From NCBI GenBank assembly GCA_003510345.1, contig DOMW01000011.1, forward strand, positions 1-5,371: DNA of 5,371 nucleotides, given 5' to 3'. This document shows, piece after piece, positions 1 through 5,371 of this stretch (its first letter is position 1; each line of letters starts with the position of its first letter). The position numbers were made by a program, and so were the translations under genes. Under the pieces are notes generated by a model, which was given only the letters and a program-made list of their open reading frames with translations, ran no database searches and was not told where the DNA came from. The DNA is from Clostridiales bacterium (GTDB lineage: Bacteria > Bacillota > Clostridia > Christensenellales > Christensenellaceae).

Positions 1-290
1 GCGGGCAGATCAACCCGTCCATACTGGTGACGCATGTGGGGGGGCTTAACAGCGCGGCAGAATCGATCCTGAGCCTACCCGCAAACCCCGGCGGCAAAAA
101 GATCATCTACAACGGCATACTCCTGCCGCTCACCGCCATCGATGATTTCGCGAAGCTCGGCAAGGGTGACCCGCTTTTCGCGAAGCTCGCGGAGATATGC
201 GGCAGGCATGGCGGGCTTTGGAGTCTTGAAGCGGAAAAATATCTGCTGCAAAACGCCCCCCGGTTGAACCCGGACGATTATTTGGTGTAA
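1..290 (+). CDS. Zinc-type sugar-phosphate/alcohol dehydrogenase, C-terminal part (L-sorbose-1-phosphate reductase-like)
   Basis: The reading frame is open from the window edge (first full codon at base 3) to TAA at 288-290, giving 95 C-terminal residues; the start lies outside. The segment INPSILVTHVGGLNSA followed by LPANPGGKKIIY and PLTAIDDF, then a terminus with GLWSLEAEKYLL, matches the end of the medium-chain zinc-dependent dehydrogenase branch that includes L-sorbose-1-phosphate reductase (SorE-like). These are cytoplasmic NAD(P)H-dependent enzymes that interconvert a ketose phosphate and a polyol phosphate. The zinc-ligand and nucleotide-binding regions lie in the missing N-terminal part, so neither metal nor cofactor can be checked here. 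Only 4 bases separate its stop from the PHP gene, which suggests one transcript and coupled translation. The family is fairly secure; the exact substrate is inference, and another polyol or alcohol dehydrogenase is possible. Confidence 0.78.
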   Translation, partial: GQINPSILVTHVGGLNSAAESILSLPANPGGKKIIYNGILLPLTAIDDFAKLGKGDPLFAKLAEICGRHGGLWSLEAEKYLLQNAPRLNPDDYLV

Positions 291-294
291 CGCT

Positions 295-1461
295 ATGACG
301 GAATATGTAAACAACCACATCCACACGACATACTCCTTCTCGCCCTACACCCCCGCGCAGGCGGTGGCGAAGGCCAAAGAGAGCGGGCTTATCACCGCCG
401 GGATCATGGATCACGACAGCATGGGCGGCGCGAAAGAATTTATAGAGGCGGGCAAAGCGGAAAAGATTGCCGTTACGGTGGGCTTTGAATGCCGTGTGCG
501 CATGGAGGGCACGCCCTTTTTCGGCAGGCGGATCAACAACCCCGACCAGGTATCGGTGGCCTATGTCACCTGCCACGGCGTTCCGCACCAGCATATCGAT
601 ACGGCGCAGGCGTGGCTCGCGCCCTACCGTGAAAAGAGAAACGAGCGCAACCGCAAGATGGTTGAGAAAATAAACGATACCATCTTTTCGGGCACCGGCC
701 TTACAATTGATTTTGAACGCGACGTCGCCGCTATTTCCATGCACAATTTAGGTGGTGCCATCACGGAACGCCATATCACCTACGCGCTCGCGCAAAAGCT
801 TTTCGCTTATGCGGGCAAGGGCGAGCCACTCGTGCGTTTTCTTACGGATAAGCTGGGCCTTTCGCTGGGCGAAAAGCAAAAGCAATCGCTGCTGGACGCG
901 GACGGACCGTATTACGACTATACGCTGCTCGGCATCTTAAAAAGCAGCTTGGTGGGTGCTTTTTACATCGACGCGGCGGACGAATGCCCTATGGCGGAGG
1001 AATTCCTTATGTTCACGCGCTCGATCGGTGCGATTCCCGCGTATTCCTATTTGGGCGACGTGACGAACAGCGTGACCGGCGATAAAAAAGCGCAGCAATT
1101 TGAGGACAGCTTTTTAGACGAACTGCTTCCGTGGGTCAAAAACGCGGGTTTTCTCGCGCTGACATATATGCCCACAAGAAATACGCCCGCGCAATTGCAA
1201 AAGGTGATGCGGCTTGCCGACGAATTGGGTTTGTTCCAGATATCCGGCGAGGATATCAACTCGCCCACGCAGGGCTTCAAATGCGCGGCGCTGGAATTGC
1301 CCGAATTCAGGCACCTCATCACGTCCACATGGGCGCTGATCGGGCATGAGGCCGCGGCTGGTCGTGACGTGGAAAACGGCATGTTTTCACGGAAGAGCCT
1401 AAAGGAGACGCCGAACCTCCGCGAGCGGATACAAAAATTCGCCGAAATCGGGAGAGGATGA
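295..1461 (+). CDS. PHP-domain metal-dependent phosphoesterase-like protein
   Basis: This complete protein of 388 residues has a PHP (polymerase and histidinol phosphatase) domain. Visible metal-site motifs are NHIHTTYS (H8, H10), MDHDS (D39, H40, D41), E65 in GFECRV, H94 and H98 in the CHGVPH segment, and a late acidic motif SGEDINSP (D320), with a further H351. PHP enzymes usually bind two or three divalent metals and hydrolyse phosphate esters in the cytoplasm. The protein is longer than a minimal PHP phosphatase; residues of about 115-240 form a mostly helical insert between the early motifs and the C-terminal barrel part. The ATG at 295 is 4 bases after the dehydrogenase stop, with only a weak GGTG at 284-287 as RBS, so translational coupling is likely. 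Pairing with a sugar-phosphate dehydrogenase suggests a sugar-phosphate substrate, but the sequence does not show which. The family call is secure; the reaction is unknown. Confidence 0.9.
   Translation: MTEYVNNHIHTTYSFSPYTPAQAVAKAKESGLITAGIMDHDSMGGAKEFIEAGKAEKIAVTVGFECRVRMEGTPFFGRRINNPDQVSVAYVTCHGVPHQHIDTAQAWLAPYREKRNERNRKMVEKINDTIFSGTGLTIDFERDVAAISMHNLGGAITERHITYALAQKLFAYAGKGEPLVRFLTDKLGLSLGEKQKQSLLDADGPYYDYTLLGILKSSLVGAFYIDAADECPMAEEFLMFTRSIGAIPAYSYLGDVTNSVTGDKKAQQFEDSFLDELLPWVKNAGFLALTYMPTRNTPAQLQKVMRLADELGLFQISGEDINSPTQGFKCAALELPEFRHLITSTWALIGHEAAAGRDVENGMFSRKSLKETPNLRERIQKFAEIGRG
1451..1457 (+). promoter_or_regulatory. Ribosome binding site of the DUF3788 gene
   Basis: GGAGAGG lies 8 bases before the ATG at 1466 and within the last codons of the PHP gene. 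It fixes the start of the 150-residue protein and shows that translation initiates independently although the genes are nearly contiguous. Confidence 0.75.
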
Positions 1462-1465
1462 TTTT

Positions 1466-1918
1466 ATGCAATGGAGCGAGCTATGGGATGCCGGGAAAGA
1501 ACCTTCGGCAGAGCAGGTAAAGGAGTATGTGGATACGCCTCTATGGGAGGAGCTGACCGGGTATTTACAGCAAACATATCATGTTTCGCCAAAGTTATTC
1601 TATAGCGGTTGTTCCATGGATAACGGGTTTTGGAAGGGCTGGAATATCAAGTACAAAAAAAGCGGCAAGGCTTTGTGTACGCTTTACCCGAAACAGGGGT
1701 ATTTTATCGCGCTTGTTAATGTGGGCGCAAAGGAGATAGCGGAGGCAGACCTGCTGCTGCCCCGCCTGGACGCGTACACGCAAAATTTATACAAAGCGAA
1801 GGAATTTTTTGGAACCATGGGCAAATCACTTCCGATTGAAGTGAAAAGTGAAGCTATATTGCGCGATGTAAAAAGCCTGATCGCGCTACGGGTTCCCGTT
1901 CACTCTACGCTCAGGTAA
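1466..1918 (+). CDS. DUF3788 family protein
   Basis: The product is a soluble protein of 150 residues with no signal peptide or membrane segment. It shows the pattern I associate with DUF3788: an early tryptophan-containing helix (LWEELTGYLQQTY, residues 26-38), a YSG motif at 46-48, a GW..KYKKSGKALCTLYP core at about 58-75, an aromatic YFIALVNVG strand at 79-87, and a closing segment with ILRDVKSLIALR. The biochemical role of this family is not known to me; members are small, cytoplasmic and often scattered beside unrelated genes. ATG at 1466 is supported by GGAGAGG at 1451-1457, inside the end of the PHP gene with 8 bases spacing. The gap to the PHP stop is 4 bases, so it is probably the last gene of the plus-strand operon. 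Its last 19 bases overlap the 3' end of the opposing kinase gene. Confidence 0.82.
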   Translation: MQWSELWDAGKEPSAEQVKEYVDTPLWEELTGYLQQTYHVSPKLFYSGCSMDNGFWKGWNIKYKKSGKALCTLYPKQGYFIALVNVGAKEIAEADLLLPRLDAYTQNLYKAKEFFGTMGKSLPIEVKSEAILRDVKSLIALRVPVHSTLR

Positions 1919-2730
1919 GTCCGGGGAACGCTGCCGTCCAGGATGTCCCGCAGCCTGTTTTTGGCGTTTGCGATGATAACGGTTGCGCCGTGCTGCACCG
2001 CTTGCTTGGCGTATTGCAGCTTCGCCGCCGCGCCGTTCGCGCCAATGCGTGACGCGCCCTCGCAGCGTTTCATCATTCCGTCCATTTTCTGTTCCACTTC
2101 TTCATACGTTGCGCCCGTAACCTCGCGGATGATCGTGGACGGGTCGTGTACATCGGTGTAAATGCCGTCTATGCTGGAGAGTATCACCAGCGTTTTGGCG
2201 TTCACAAGCTTTGTGATCACGACCGCCGTCTCGTCGTTATCCACACATTCCACCACAGAACCGGTTTTTTTCTTCAAGCTCTGCAATTCCCATTTCATGT
2301 TTTCCGTATCCGAAACCGCGTCGTTGTAATTGATAATGGGGATAGCGTTTTGGTTCGCCGAGGAAAACAGCAGGTTTTTGATGTGTTTCACCTTGCGCTC
2401 GTCGTTGAAATGGCTGTGCTCGATCAGCACCTGCCGTATGGAATACTTCGGGTTTACAAATCTTCTGTAGTTCTCCATCAAAAGGGGCTGCCCCTGCGCG
2501 CAGTAGGTGGAGAGAAGCTCGCGGCTGTCGCCTTTTAGCTCCCGCCCGCCGTTCCGCCGCATGTAGTCGATGCGGCCGATCTCCGCCGCGCCGGATGAAA
2601 CAAGGATATAGCCCGGGCGCAGCTCGCTCGCCAGGCGCGAAAAGATGTTATAATCGATGTCGTTGTCTTCTTTTCGCACAAGCGCCATCGAGCCTATTTT
2701 TATCACTACGTCAAAATCATAATTTGCCAT
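1900..2730 (-). CDS. Amino acid kinase family protein, stand-alone glutamate 5-kinase (ProB)-like
   Basis: The protein has 276 residues and an amino-acid-kinase fold. Visible motifs are VVIKIGS near the N-terminus (residues 8-14, phosphate-binding lysine K11), LVSSGAAEIGR at 43-53, PIINYNDAVS at 131-140, VDNDE at 163-167, LSSIDGIYTD at 184-193 and GANGAAAKLQYA at 230-241. Order and spacing follow the catalytic domain of glutamate 5-kinase, which phosphorylates the glutamate gamma-carboxyl in the first step of proline synthesis. Differences from typical ProB are the absence of a C-terminal PUA domain, about a dozen extra residues between NDAVS and DNDE, and replacement of the usual GTGGM-x-TK loop by an Ala-rich GANGAAAK. 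No proA or proC is next to it. A related substrate (another acid, or a nucleotide as in UMP kinase) is therefore possible. The start is supported by GAAAGG 8 bases before the ATG and by a strong promoter. The fold is secure; the substrate is not. Confidence 0.85.
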   Translation of the reverse strand: MANYDFDVVIKIGSMALVRKEDNDIDYNIFSRLASELRPGYILVSSGAAEIGRIDYMRRNGGRELKGDSRELLSTYCAQGQPLLMENYRRFVNPKYSIRQVLIEHSHFNDERKVKHIKNLLFSSANQNAIPIINYNDAVSDTENMKWELQSLKKKTGSVVECVDNDETAVVITKLVNAKTLVILSSIDGIYTDVHDPSTIIREVTGATYEEVEQKMDGMMKRCEGASRIGANGAAAKLQYAKQAVQHGATVIIANAKNRLRDILDGSVPRTYLSVE

Positions 2731-2738
2731 GCGGTTTG

Positions 2739-2744
2739 CCTTTC
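2739..2744 (-). promoter_or_regulatory. Ribosome binding site of the kinase gene
   Basis: On the minus strand GAAAGG lies 8 bases before the ATG whose first base is 2730. It supports this start over any internal one. Confidence 0.7.
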
Positions 2745-2775
2745 AAGGTTCGTCGATGTTGTTTCACAGCTCATT

Positions 2776-2804
2776 AGTATAATCATTTCTTGTGTGTTCG
2801 TCAA
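2776..2804 (-). promoter_or_regulatory. Housekeeping sigma-type promoter of the kinase gene
   Basis: On the minus strand TTGACG (2804-2799) and TATACT (2781-2776) are separated by exactly 17 bases, close to the sigma-A/sigma-70 consensus. Transcription would start near 2769, giving a leader of about 40 bases before the ATG. The promoter lies between the kinase gene and the membrane protein gene, so the kinase can be expressed on its own. I saw no clear operator or riboswitch in the short leader. Confidence 0.72.
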
Positions 2805-2853
2805 ATATTGCTTTTATCGGGGAGTGTCCGACTTTTTTTGTATACATGTAATA

Positions 2854-3267
2854 CTAATCCTCAGGGGAAGCCGCTTGATCGCGAAAAGCCCGTGCTTTAG
2901 AAAGCAACATCGCAGAATAAAAGGCAATGGAAATATAAGCCAAAGAACAAATTTCATTATTTATAATTGAGACATCCGGCAATAGGTACACGTTGAAGGT
3001 CAGCACAATAAGAAGAATTTGCAGGGCCAAGCTCGCTACGGTCAGAAGCATAAACAGGTTCTTTCGTAAATTTTTTATTGATTTTGTGGTAGATACCCAA
3101 AACAGAAAAATGCCCCAAACAACCAAAATTATTCCATATGCTGCATAGAAAGGAAATGGGTTATATGTACGACCTGTAAATATAATTATTTGATTCATTA
3201 CCTGTGCCATTAACAACAGGTATGCAACAGGAAAGGCAACATATATTACACGCGACAGAATTTTCAT
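2854..3267 (-). CDS. Small four-helix integral membrane protein of unknown function
   Basis: I do not recognise this 137-residue protein. Four hydrophobic segments are visible at about residues 7-30, 39-59, 70-93 and 104-123. Positive charges in the N-terminal MKILSR, in the 61-69 loop (KSIKNLRK) and in the tail (KARAFRD) predict both ends and the central loop in the cytoplasm, leaving two short outside loops. No catalytic motif, lipobox or cleavable signal is apparent. ATG at 3267 is backed by a good RBS (GAGAGGGA at 3282-3275). No separate promoter is obvious between this gene and the preceding open frame, so it may be transcribed from the promoter at 3735-3764 through the hairpin at 3292-3326. 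Base composition is clearly AT-rich: 20 of 60 bases are G or C in 2941-3000, against 38 of 60 in 4501-4560 inside transketolase. This suggests a different origin from its neighbours. Confidence 0.75.
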   Translation of the reverse strand: MKILSRVIYVAFPVAYLLLMAQVMNQIIIFTGRTYNPFPFYAAYGIILVVWGIFLFWVSTTKSIKNLRKNLFMLLTVASLALQILLIVLTFNVYLLPDVSIINNEICSLAYISIAFYSAMLLSKARAFRDQAASPED

Positions 3268-3274
3268 TTTGTAT

Positions 3275-3282
3275 TCCCTCTC
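3275..3282 (-). promoter_or_regulatory. Ribosome binding site of the membrane protein gene
   Basis: GAGAGGGA on the minus strand stands about 7-9 bases before the ATG at 3267 and fixes the start of the membrane protein. It lies about ten bases beyond the foot of the 15-bp hairpin, so the hairpin does not itself cover it. Confidence 0.7.
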
Positions 3283-3291
3283 ATCTTAGAA

Positions 3292-3326
3292 TTCCCAGAG
3301 AAAAACACACGGTTTTTCTCTGGGAA
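3292..3326 (-). terminator. Perfect 15-bp inverted repeat, probable terminator or leader hairpin
   Basis: TTCCCAGAGAAAAAC (3292-3306) and its exact reverse complement (3312-3326) enclose a 5-base loop. The hairpin lies about 40 bases after the stop of the Gly/Ser-rich open frame and about 25 bases before the ATG of the membrane protein gene. It can act as a 3' end or partial terminator for the first, or as a structured leader for the second. There is no uninterrupted T-run after the stem on either strand; the only T-tract lies inside the right arm. It is therefore not a textbook intrinsic terminator. The structure is certain; the function is inferred. Confidence 0.55.
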
Positions 3327-3365
3327 AGGATGGCTCAACGCCACATAAAATCGACAACGATGCGG

Positions 3366-3653
3366 CTAAGCATTGTTCGTTAAGACAGTAATCCAAGTAT
3401 TTCCTGTTCCCCGTCTCAGTCCTACGGTATATGTGTGCCCTATCTCGCCCGAATATAACCATGCCGACGTTCTGTTATAGCTGTAAGATCTTGAAGAATT
3501 GGAAAGAGTTATATTGGTGCCGCCAGATACAACTCCATTTTCCCCTATGCCCCATGCTCCGTATCGAATTTTATTAGACACGATAGTCACTCCGCTTGTG
3601 AGGTTACTACCAGTACCTAGCCCTGATAACTCACCAGAAGCACTCCCTTTCAA
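3366..3653 (-). CDS. Gly/Ser/Thr/Asn-rich small hypothetical protein, probably an N-terminally truncated remnant
   Basis: I do not recognise this frame. It is open from just after a TAA at 3689-3687 to TAG at 3368-3366. The coordinates given use a TTG at 3653 (95 residues), but that codon has no ribosome binding site at the right distance. The purine-rich AAAGGGAG at 3650-3643 lies inside the frame, with no in-frame start after it. The protein is rich in Gly, Ser, Thr and Asn, has alternating polar and aromatic residues (SRSYSYNRTSAWLYSG, then HTYTVGLRRGTGNTW) and ends in LTNNA, which resembles a secreted beta-rich domain. No signal peptide or membrane segment is present. An ATG at 3704 is in the same frame but reaches the TAA after five codons. 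A strong promoter lies just upstream. The best explanation is a secreted-protein gene that lost its N-terminus; a sequencing error is the alternative. Confidence 0.4.
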   Translation of the reverse strand: MKGSASGELSGLGTGSNLTSGVTIVSNKIRYGAWGIGENGVVSGGTNITLSNSSRSYSYNRTSAWLYSGEIGHTYTVGLRRGTGNTWITVLTNNA

Positions 3654-3734
3654 AAATACGTTAGTATCACATGAAGGTGCTTTCTTTTATGTAAAATTTT
3701 CCATACTTGATATATTTTAGATTTACGCTTTACA

Positions 3735-3764
3735 ATTGTAACATACAGCTTATAGATGTGTCAA
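3735..3764 (-). promoter_or_regulatory. Strong promoter with extended -10, upstream of the Gly/Ser-rich frame and membrane gene
   Basis: On the minus strand a perfect TTGACA (3764-3759) is followed after 18 bases by TACAAT (3740-3735), preceded by TGT to form an extended -10. Transcription should start near 3728. The RNA would pass through the start-less open frame and the 15-bp hairpin, and could reach the membrane protein gene. The surroundings are AT-rich, which also favours promoter activity. The match is among the best in the window; activity is inferred. Confidence 0.68.
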
Positions 3765-3822
3765 TGCGTACAATCTCTGGGGATTGGCTATCTATCCGTA
3801 TTCAATTTTTGGAGTATTGGAT

Positions 3823-3863
3823 AAAAAACAAGCCCACCGCGCAAAAGCGAAAGGCTTGTTTTT
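3823..3863 (-). terminator. Intrinsic terminator of the transketolase gene
   Basis: An 11-bp stem is formed by AAAAACAAGCC (3824-3834) and GGCTTGTTTTT (3853-3863). The 18-base loop can itself form a small CGC-AAAA-GCG hairpin. Read on the minus strand, the stem begins about 27 bases after the transketolase TAA and ends in a run of six T (3828-3823). The A-tract and T-tract on both sides make it potentially bidirectional, but no plus-strand gene leads into it. It separates transketolase transcription from the AT-rich island. Confidence 0.87.
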
Positions 3864-3889
3864 CCAGTTAAATCCGTTTAAATCTATAA

Positions 3890-5371
3890 TTACTTCTTCA
3901 GCACTTTTTCCACCGTTCCCACCACATTCTCCACCGTAAAGCCAAACTTTTCGAACATGGTGTTCGCGGGCGCGGACGCGCCAAAACGGTCGATCGTCAC
4001 GTAACCGCCCTTTTGCCCCACATACTGCGCCCAGCCAAAGGACGTAGCCGCTTCCACAGCCACGCGCGCCGTTACCTCGCAGGGCAGCACGCTCTTTTGG
4101 TACGCTTCGTCCTGCTCTTCAAACAGCTCGATACACGGCATGGAAACCACGCGCGCCGCGATATTTTTCTTTGCGAGCGCTTCCGCCGCGTCCATACACA
4201 GGGCGACTTCACTGCCCGTCGCCAGAAGGATCACGTCCGGTTTCGCGTCCGTATCCTGCGCGATATAAGCGCCGCGGAGCGCCTTTTTACCGCTTTCTTT
4301 CTGCTGGGGCAACGGCTGGCGGGAAAGCGCGATCGCGTTGGGGGCGTTCGCCGTCATCGCGAACGAATACGCCGCGGCTGTTTCTTTGGAATCGGCCGGG
4401 CGCCATGTGTATACGCCAGGCGTGGCGCGCAGTGCGGCAAGGTGTTCTATGGGCTCGTGCGTGGGGCCGTCCTCGCCCACCCCGATGGAATCGTGCGTCA
4501 GCACATAGGTCACCGGCCGCCCCATCAGCGCGGACATGCGGATGCCACCCTTCATGTAGTCACTGAACACAAGGAATGTCGCGCAATACGGCATAATGCC
4601 GCCGTGCAGGCTCATACCGTTGCAGATGGCGGACATAGCGAATTCGCGTATGCCAAAGTGAATGTTTGTGCCCGTCCTGTCGTCTTTGGAATAATACGCG
4701 CGGTCTTTCATCACGGAATTGTTCGCGGGCGCAAGGTCGGCACTGCCGCCCATAAGCTGGGGCACCATTTTGGAAAGCTTATTCAGCACCTCGCCGGAAG
4801 ACTGGCGCGTCGCCACCGGTTTGTCCTCAAATTCCCAATAGGCCTTATCGTCGAACAGCTTCGGGTCGACCGGCTTCAAATATTCTTTATATTGTTTATC
4901 CAGCTCGGGATATTCCTGCGCGTATCTGGCGTACAGGCTGTTCCACTGCTTCTCTTCTTCGGCAAACACTGCCTTTAGCTCGCCGATGTGTTTTTTCACT
5001 TCATCCGGCACAAAAAACGCTTCTTCATGCGGCCAGCAAAGTTTTTCTTTCATGGCCTCTATGTTGTCGTCGCCAAGCGGCGCGCCGTGGCTGCTCTCAC
5101 TGCCCTGTTTTGCCGGGCAGCCGTAAGCGATATCCGTTTTGATTATGATAAGGGAGGGCTTTTCTTTTTCGGCTTTGGCTTCCTCGATCGCTTTTCCAAT
5201 CGCCTTTAAGTCGGTGTTGCCGTCTTCCACCTCCAGCACCTGCCAGCCGTAGGCCTTATAACGTTTTTTCACATCTTCGTCGAACGTAACGTCGATCTTG
5301 CCTTCGATCGTGATGTCATTTTTATCGTACAGCACAATCAGCTTGCCGAGGGCAAGTGTGCCGGCGAGCGA
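3890..5371 (-). CDS. tkt: Transketolase, C-terminal three quarters (start outside window)
   Basis: The frame is open from the window edge (base 5371 begins a codon) to TAA at 3892-3890: 493 residues, against about 660 for a full transketolase, so roughly 170 N-terminal residues are missing. Transketolase is a cytoplasmic thiamine-diphosphate enzyme that moves two-carbon ketol units between sugar phosphates in the pentose phosphate pathway. Visible family features, numbered from the first residue in the window, are SLAGTLALGKLI leading into YDKND (N18, metal/cofactor site), SSHGAPLGDD (H95), GGSADLAP, FGIREFAMSAICNG with the cofactor-activating glutamate (E243), HDSIGVGEDGPTHEP (H293, H305) and LSRQPLPQQ for substrate phosphate binding (R351). 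The C-terminal domain ends in DRFGASAPANTMFEKFGFT, as expected. The GDG cofactor motif lies outside. No frameshift or missing catalytic residue is seen. The gene ends in its own terminator. Confidence 0.97.
   Translation of the reverse strand, partial: SLAGTLALGKLIVLYDKNDITIEGKIDVTFDEDVKKRYKAYGWQVLEVEDGNTDLKAIGKAIEEAKAEKEKPSLIIIKTDIAYGCPAKQGSESSHGAPLGDDNIEAMKEKLCWPHEEAFFVPDEVKKHIGELKAVFAEEEKQWNSLYARYAQEYPELDKQYKEYLKPVDPKLFDDKAYWEFEDKPVATRQSSGEVLNKLSKMVPQLMGGSADLAPANNSVMKDRAYYSKDDRTGTNIHFGIREFAMSAICNGMSLHGGIMPYCATFLVFSDYMKGGIRMSALMGRPVTYVLTHDSIGVGEDGPTHEPIEHLAALRATPGVYTWRPADSKETAAAYSFAMTANAPNAIALSRQPLPQQKESGKKALRGAYIAQDTDAKPDVILLATGSEVALCMDAAEALAKKNIAARVVSMPCIELFEEQDEAYQKSVLPCEVTARVAVEAATSFGWAQYVGQKGGYVTIDRFGASAPANTMFEKFGFTVENVVGTVEKVLKK

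Noticed and set aside
130..744. Long minus-strand open frame of 204 codons opposite the dehydrogenase and PHP genes
   Set aside because: It is a shadow of two clearly coding plus-strand frames; its translation is Arg/His/Ala-rich and has no recognisable family pattern.
1888..1899. Palindrome ACGGG-TT-CCCGT near the DUF3788 end, considered as a terminator
   Set aside because: The stem is 5 bp with a 2-base loop, has no T-tract, and lies within coding sequence on both strands.
2816..2839. Possible plus-strand terminator: TCGG...CCGA followed by a run of seven T
   Set aside because: The stem is only about 4 bp, and no plus-strand gene leads into it.
3264..3284. Tiny frame ATG AGA GGG AAT ACA AAA TGA overlapping the membrane protein start
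   Set aside because: Its ATG has no RBS of its own, and the frame runs through the RBS of the main gene; it is probably a coincidence of purine-rich sequence.
3499..3720. Plus-strand frame of 73 codons in the AT-rich island
   Set aside because: It has no RBS of note and a proline-rich, featureless product, and it overlaps the minus-strand promoter region. Chance is the simpler explanation.
4013..4978. Plus-strand open frame of 321 codons opposite transketolase
   Set aside because: The transketolase frame is unmistakable, and this antisense frame is Arg/His-rich, typical of a shadow in GC-rich coding DNA.

Overview
The window looks like chromosomal DNA from a mid-GC Clostridia-type Firmicute. 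The reasons are strong purine-rich ribosome binding sites, near-consensus housekeeping (SigA-type) promoters, tightly packed same-strand genes, and gene families (a sugar-phosphate dehydrogenase, a PHP-domain protein, DUF3788) that are common in gut clostridia. A relative of Christensenellales is possible, but this is only an impression from protein similarity and composition.

Left part (1-1918, plus strand): three closely spaced genes that look like one operon. The first is the 3' end of a medium-chain zinc-type dehydrogenase resembling L-sorbose-1-phosphate reductase. The second is a complete PHP-domain metal-dependent phosphoesterase-like protein starting 4 bases later. The third is a DUF3788 protein, also starting 4 bases later. 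The first two probably act together in a carbohydrate or sugar-phosphate pathway; the role of the third is unknown.

Middle (1900-2804, minus strand): a stand-alone amino-acid-kinase-fold protein related to glutamate 5-kinase (ProB), without a PUA domain and without a proA neighbour in view. It has its own near-consensus promoter and RBS. Its 3' end overlaps the DUF3788 gene tail-to-tail by 19 bases.

AT-rich island (about 2760-3890, minus strand): an orphan four-helix membrane protein preceded by a perfect 15-bp hairpin. Upstream of that is a Gly/Ser/Thr/Asn-rich open frame with no credible start, yet it lies behind an excellent promoter with an extended -10. These two look like a small accessory unit, possibly decayed, inserted between housekeeping genes.

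Right part (3824-5371, minus strand): the C-terminal three quarters of transketolase, which continues past the window edge and ends at a clear intrinsic terminator.

I did not find tRNA or rRNA genes, CRISPR repeats, insertion sequences or a convincing riboswitch. No new defence or mobile system is evident. The least explained part is the AT-rich island.
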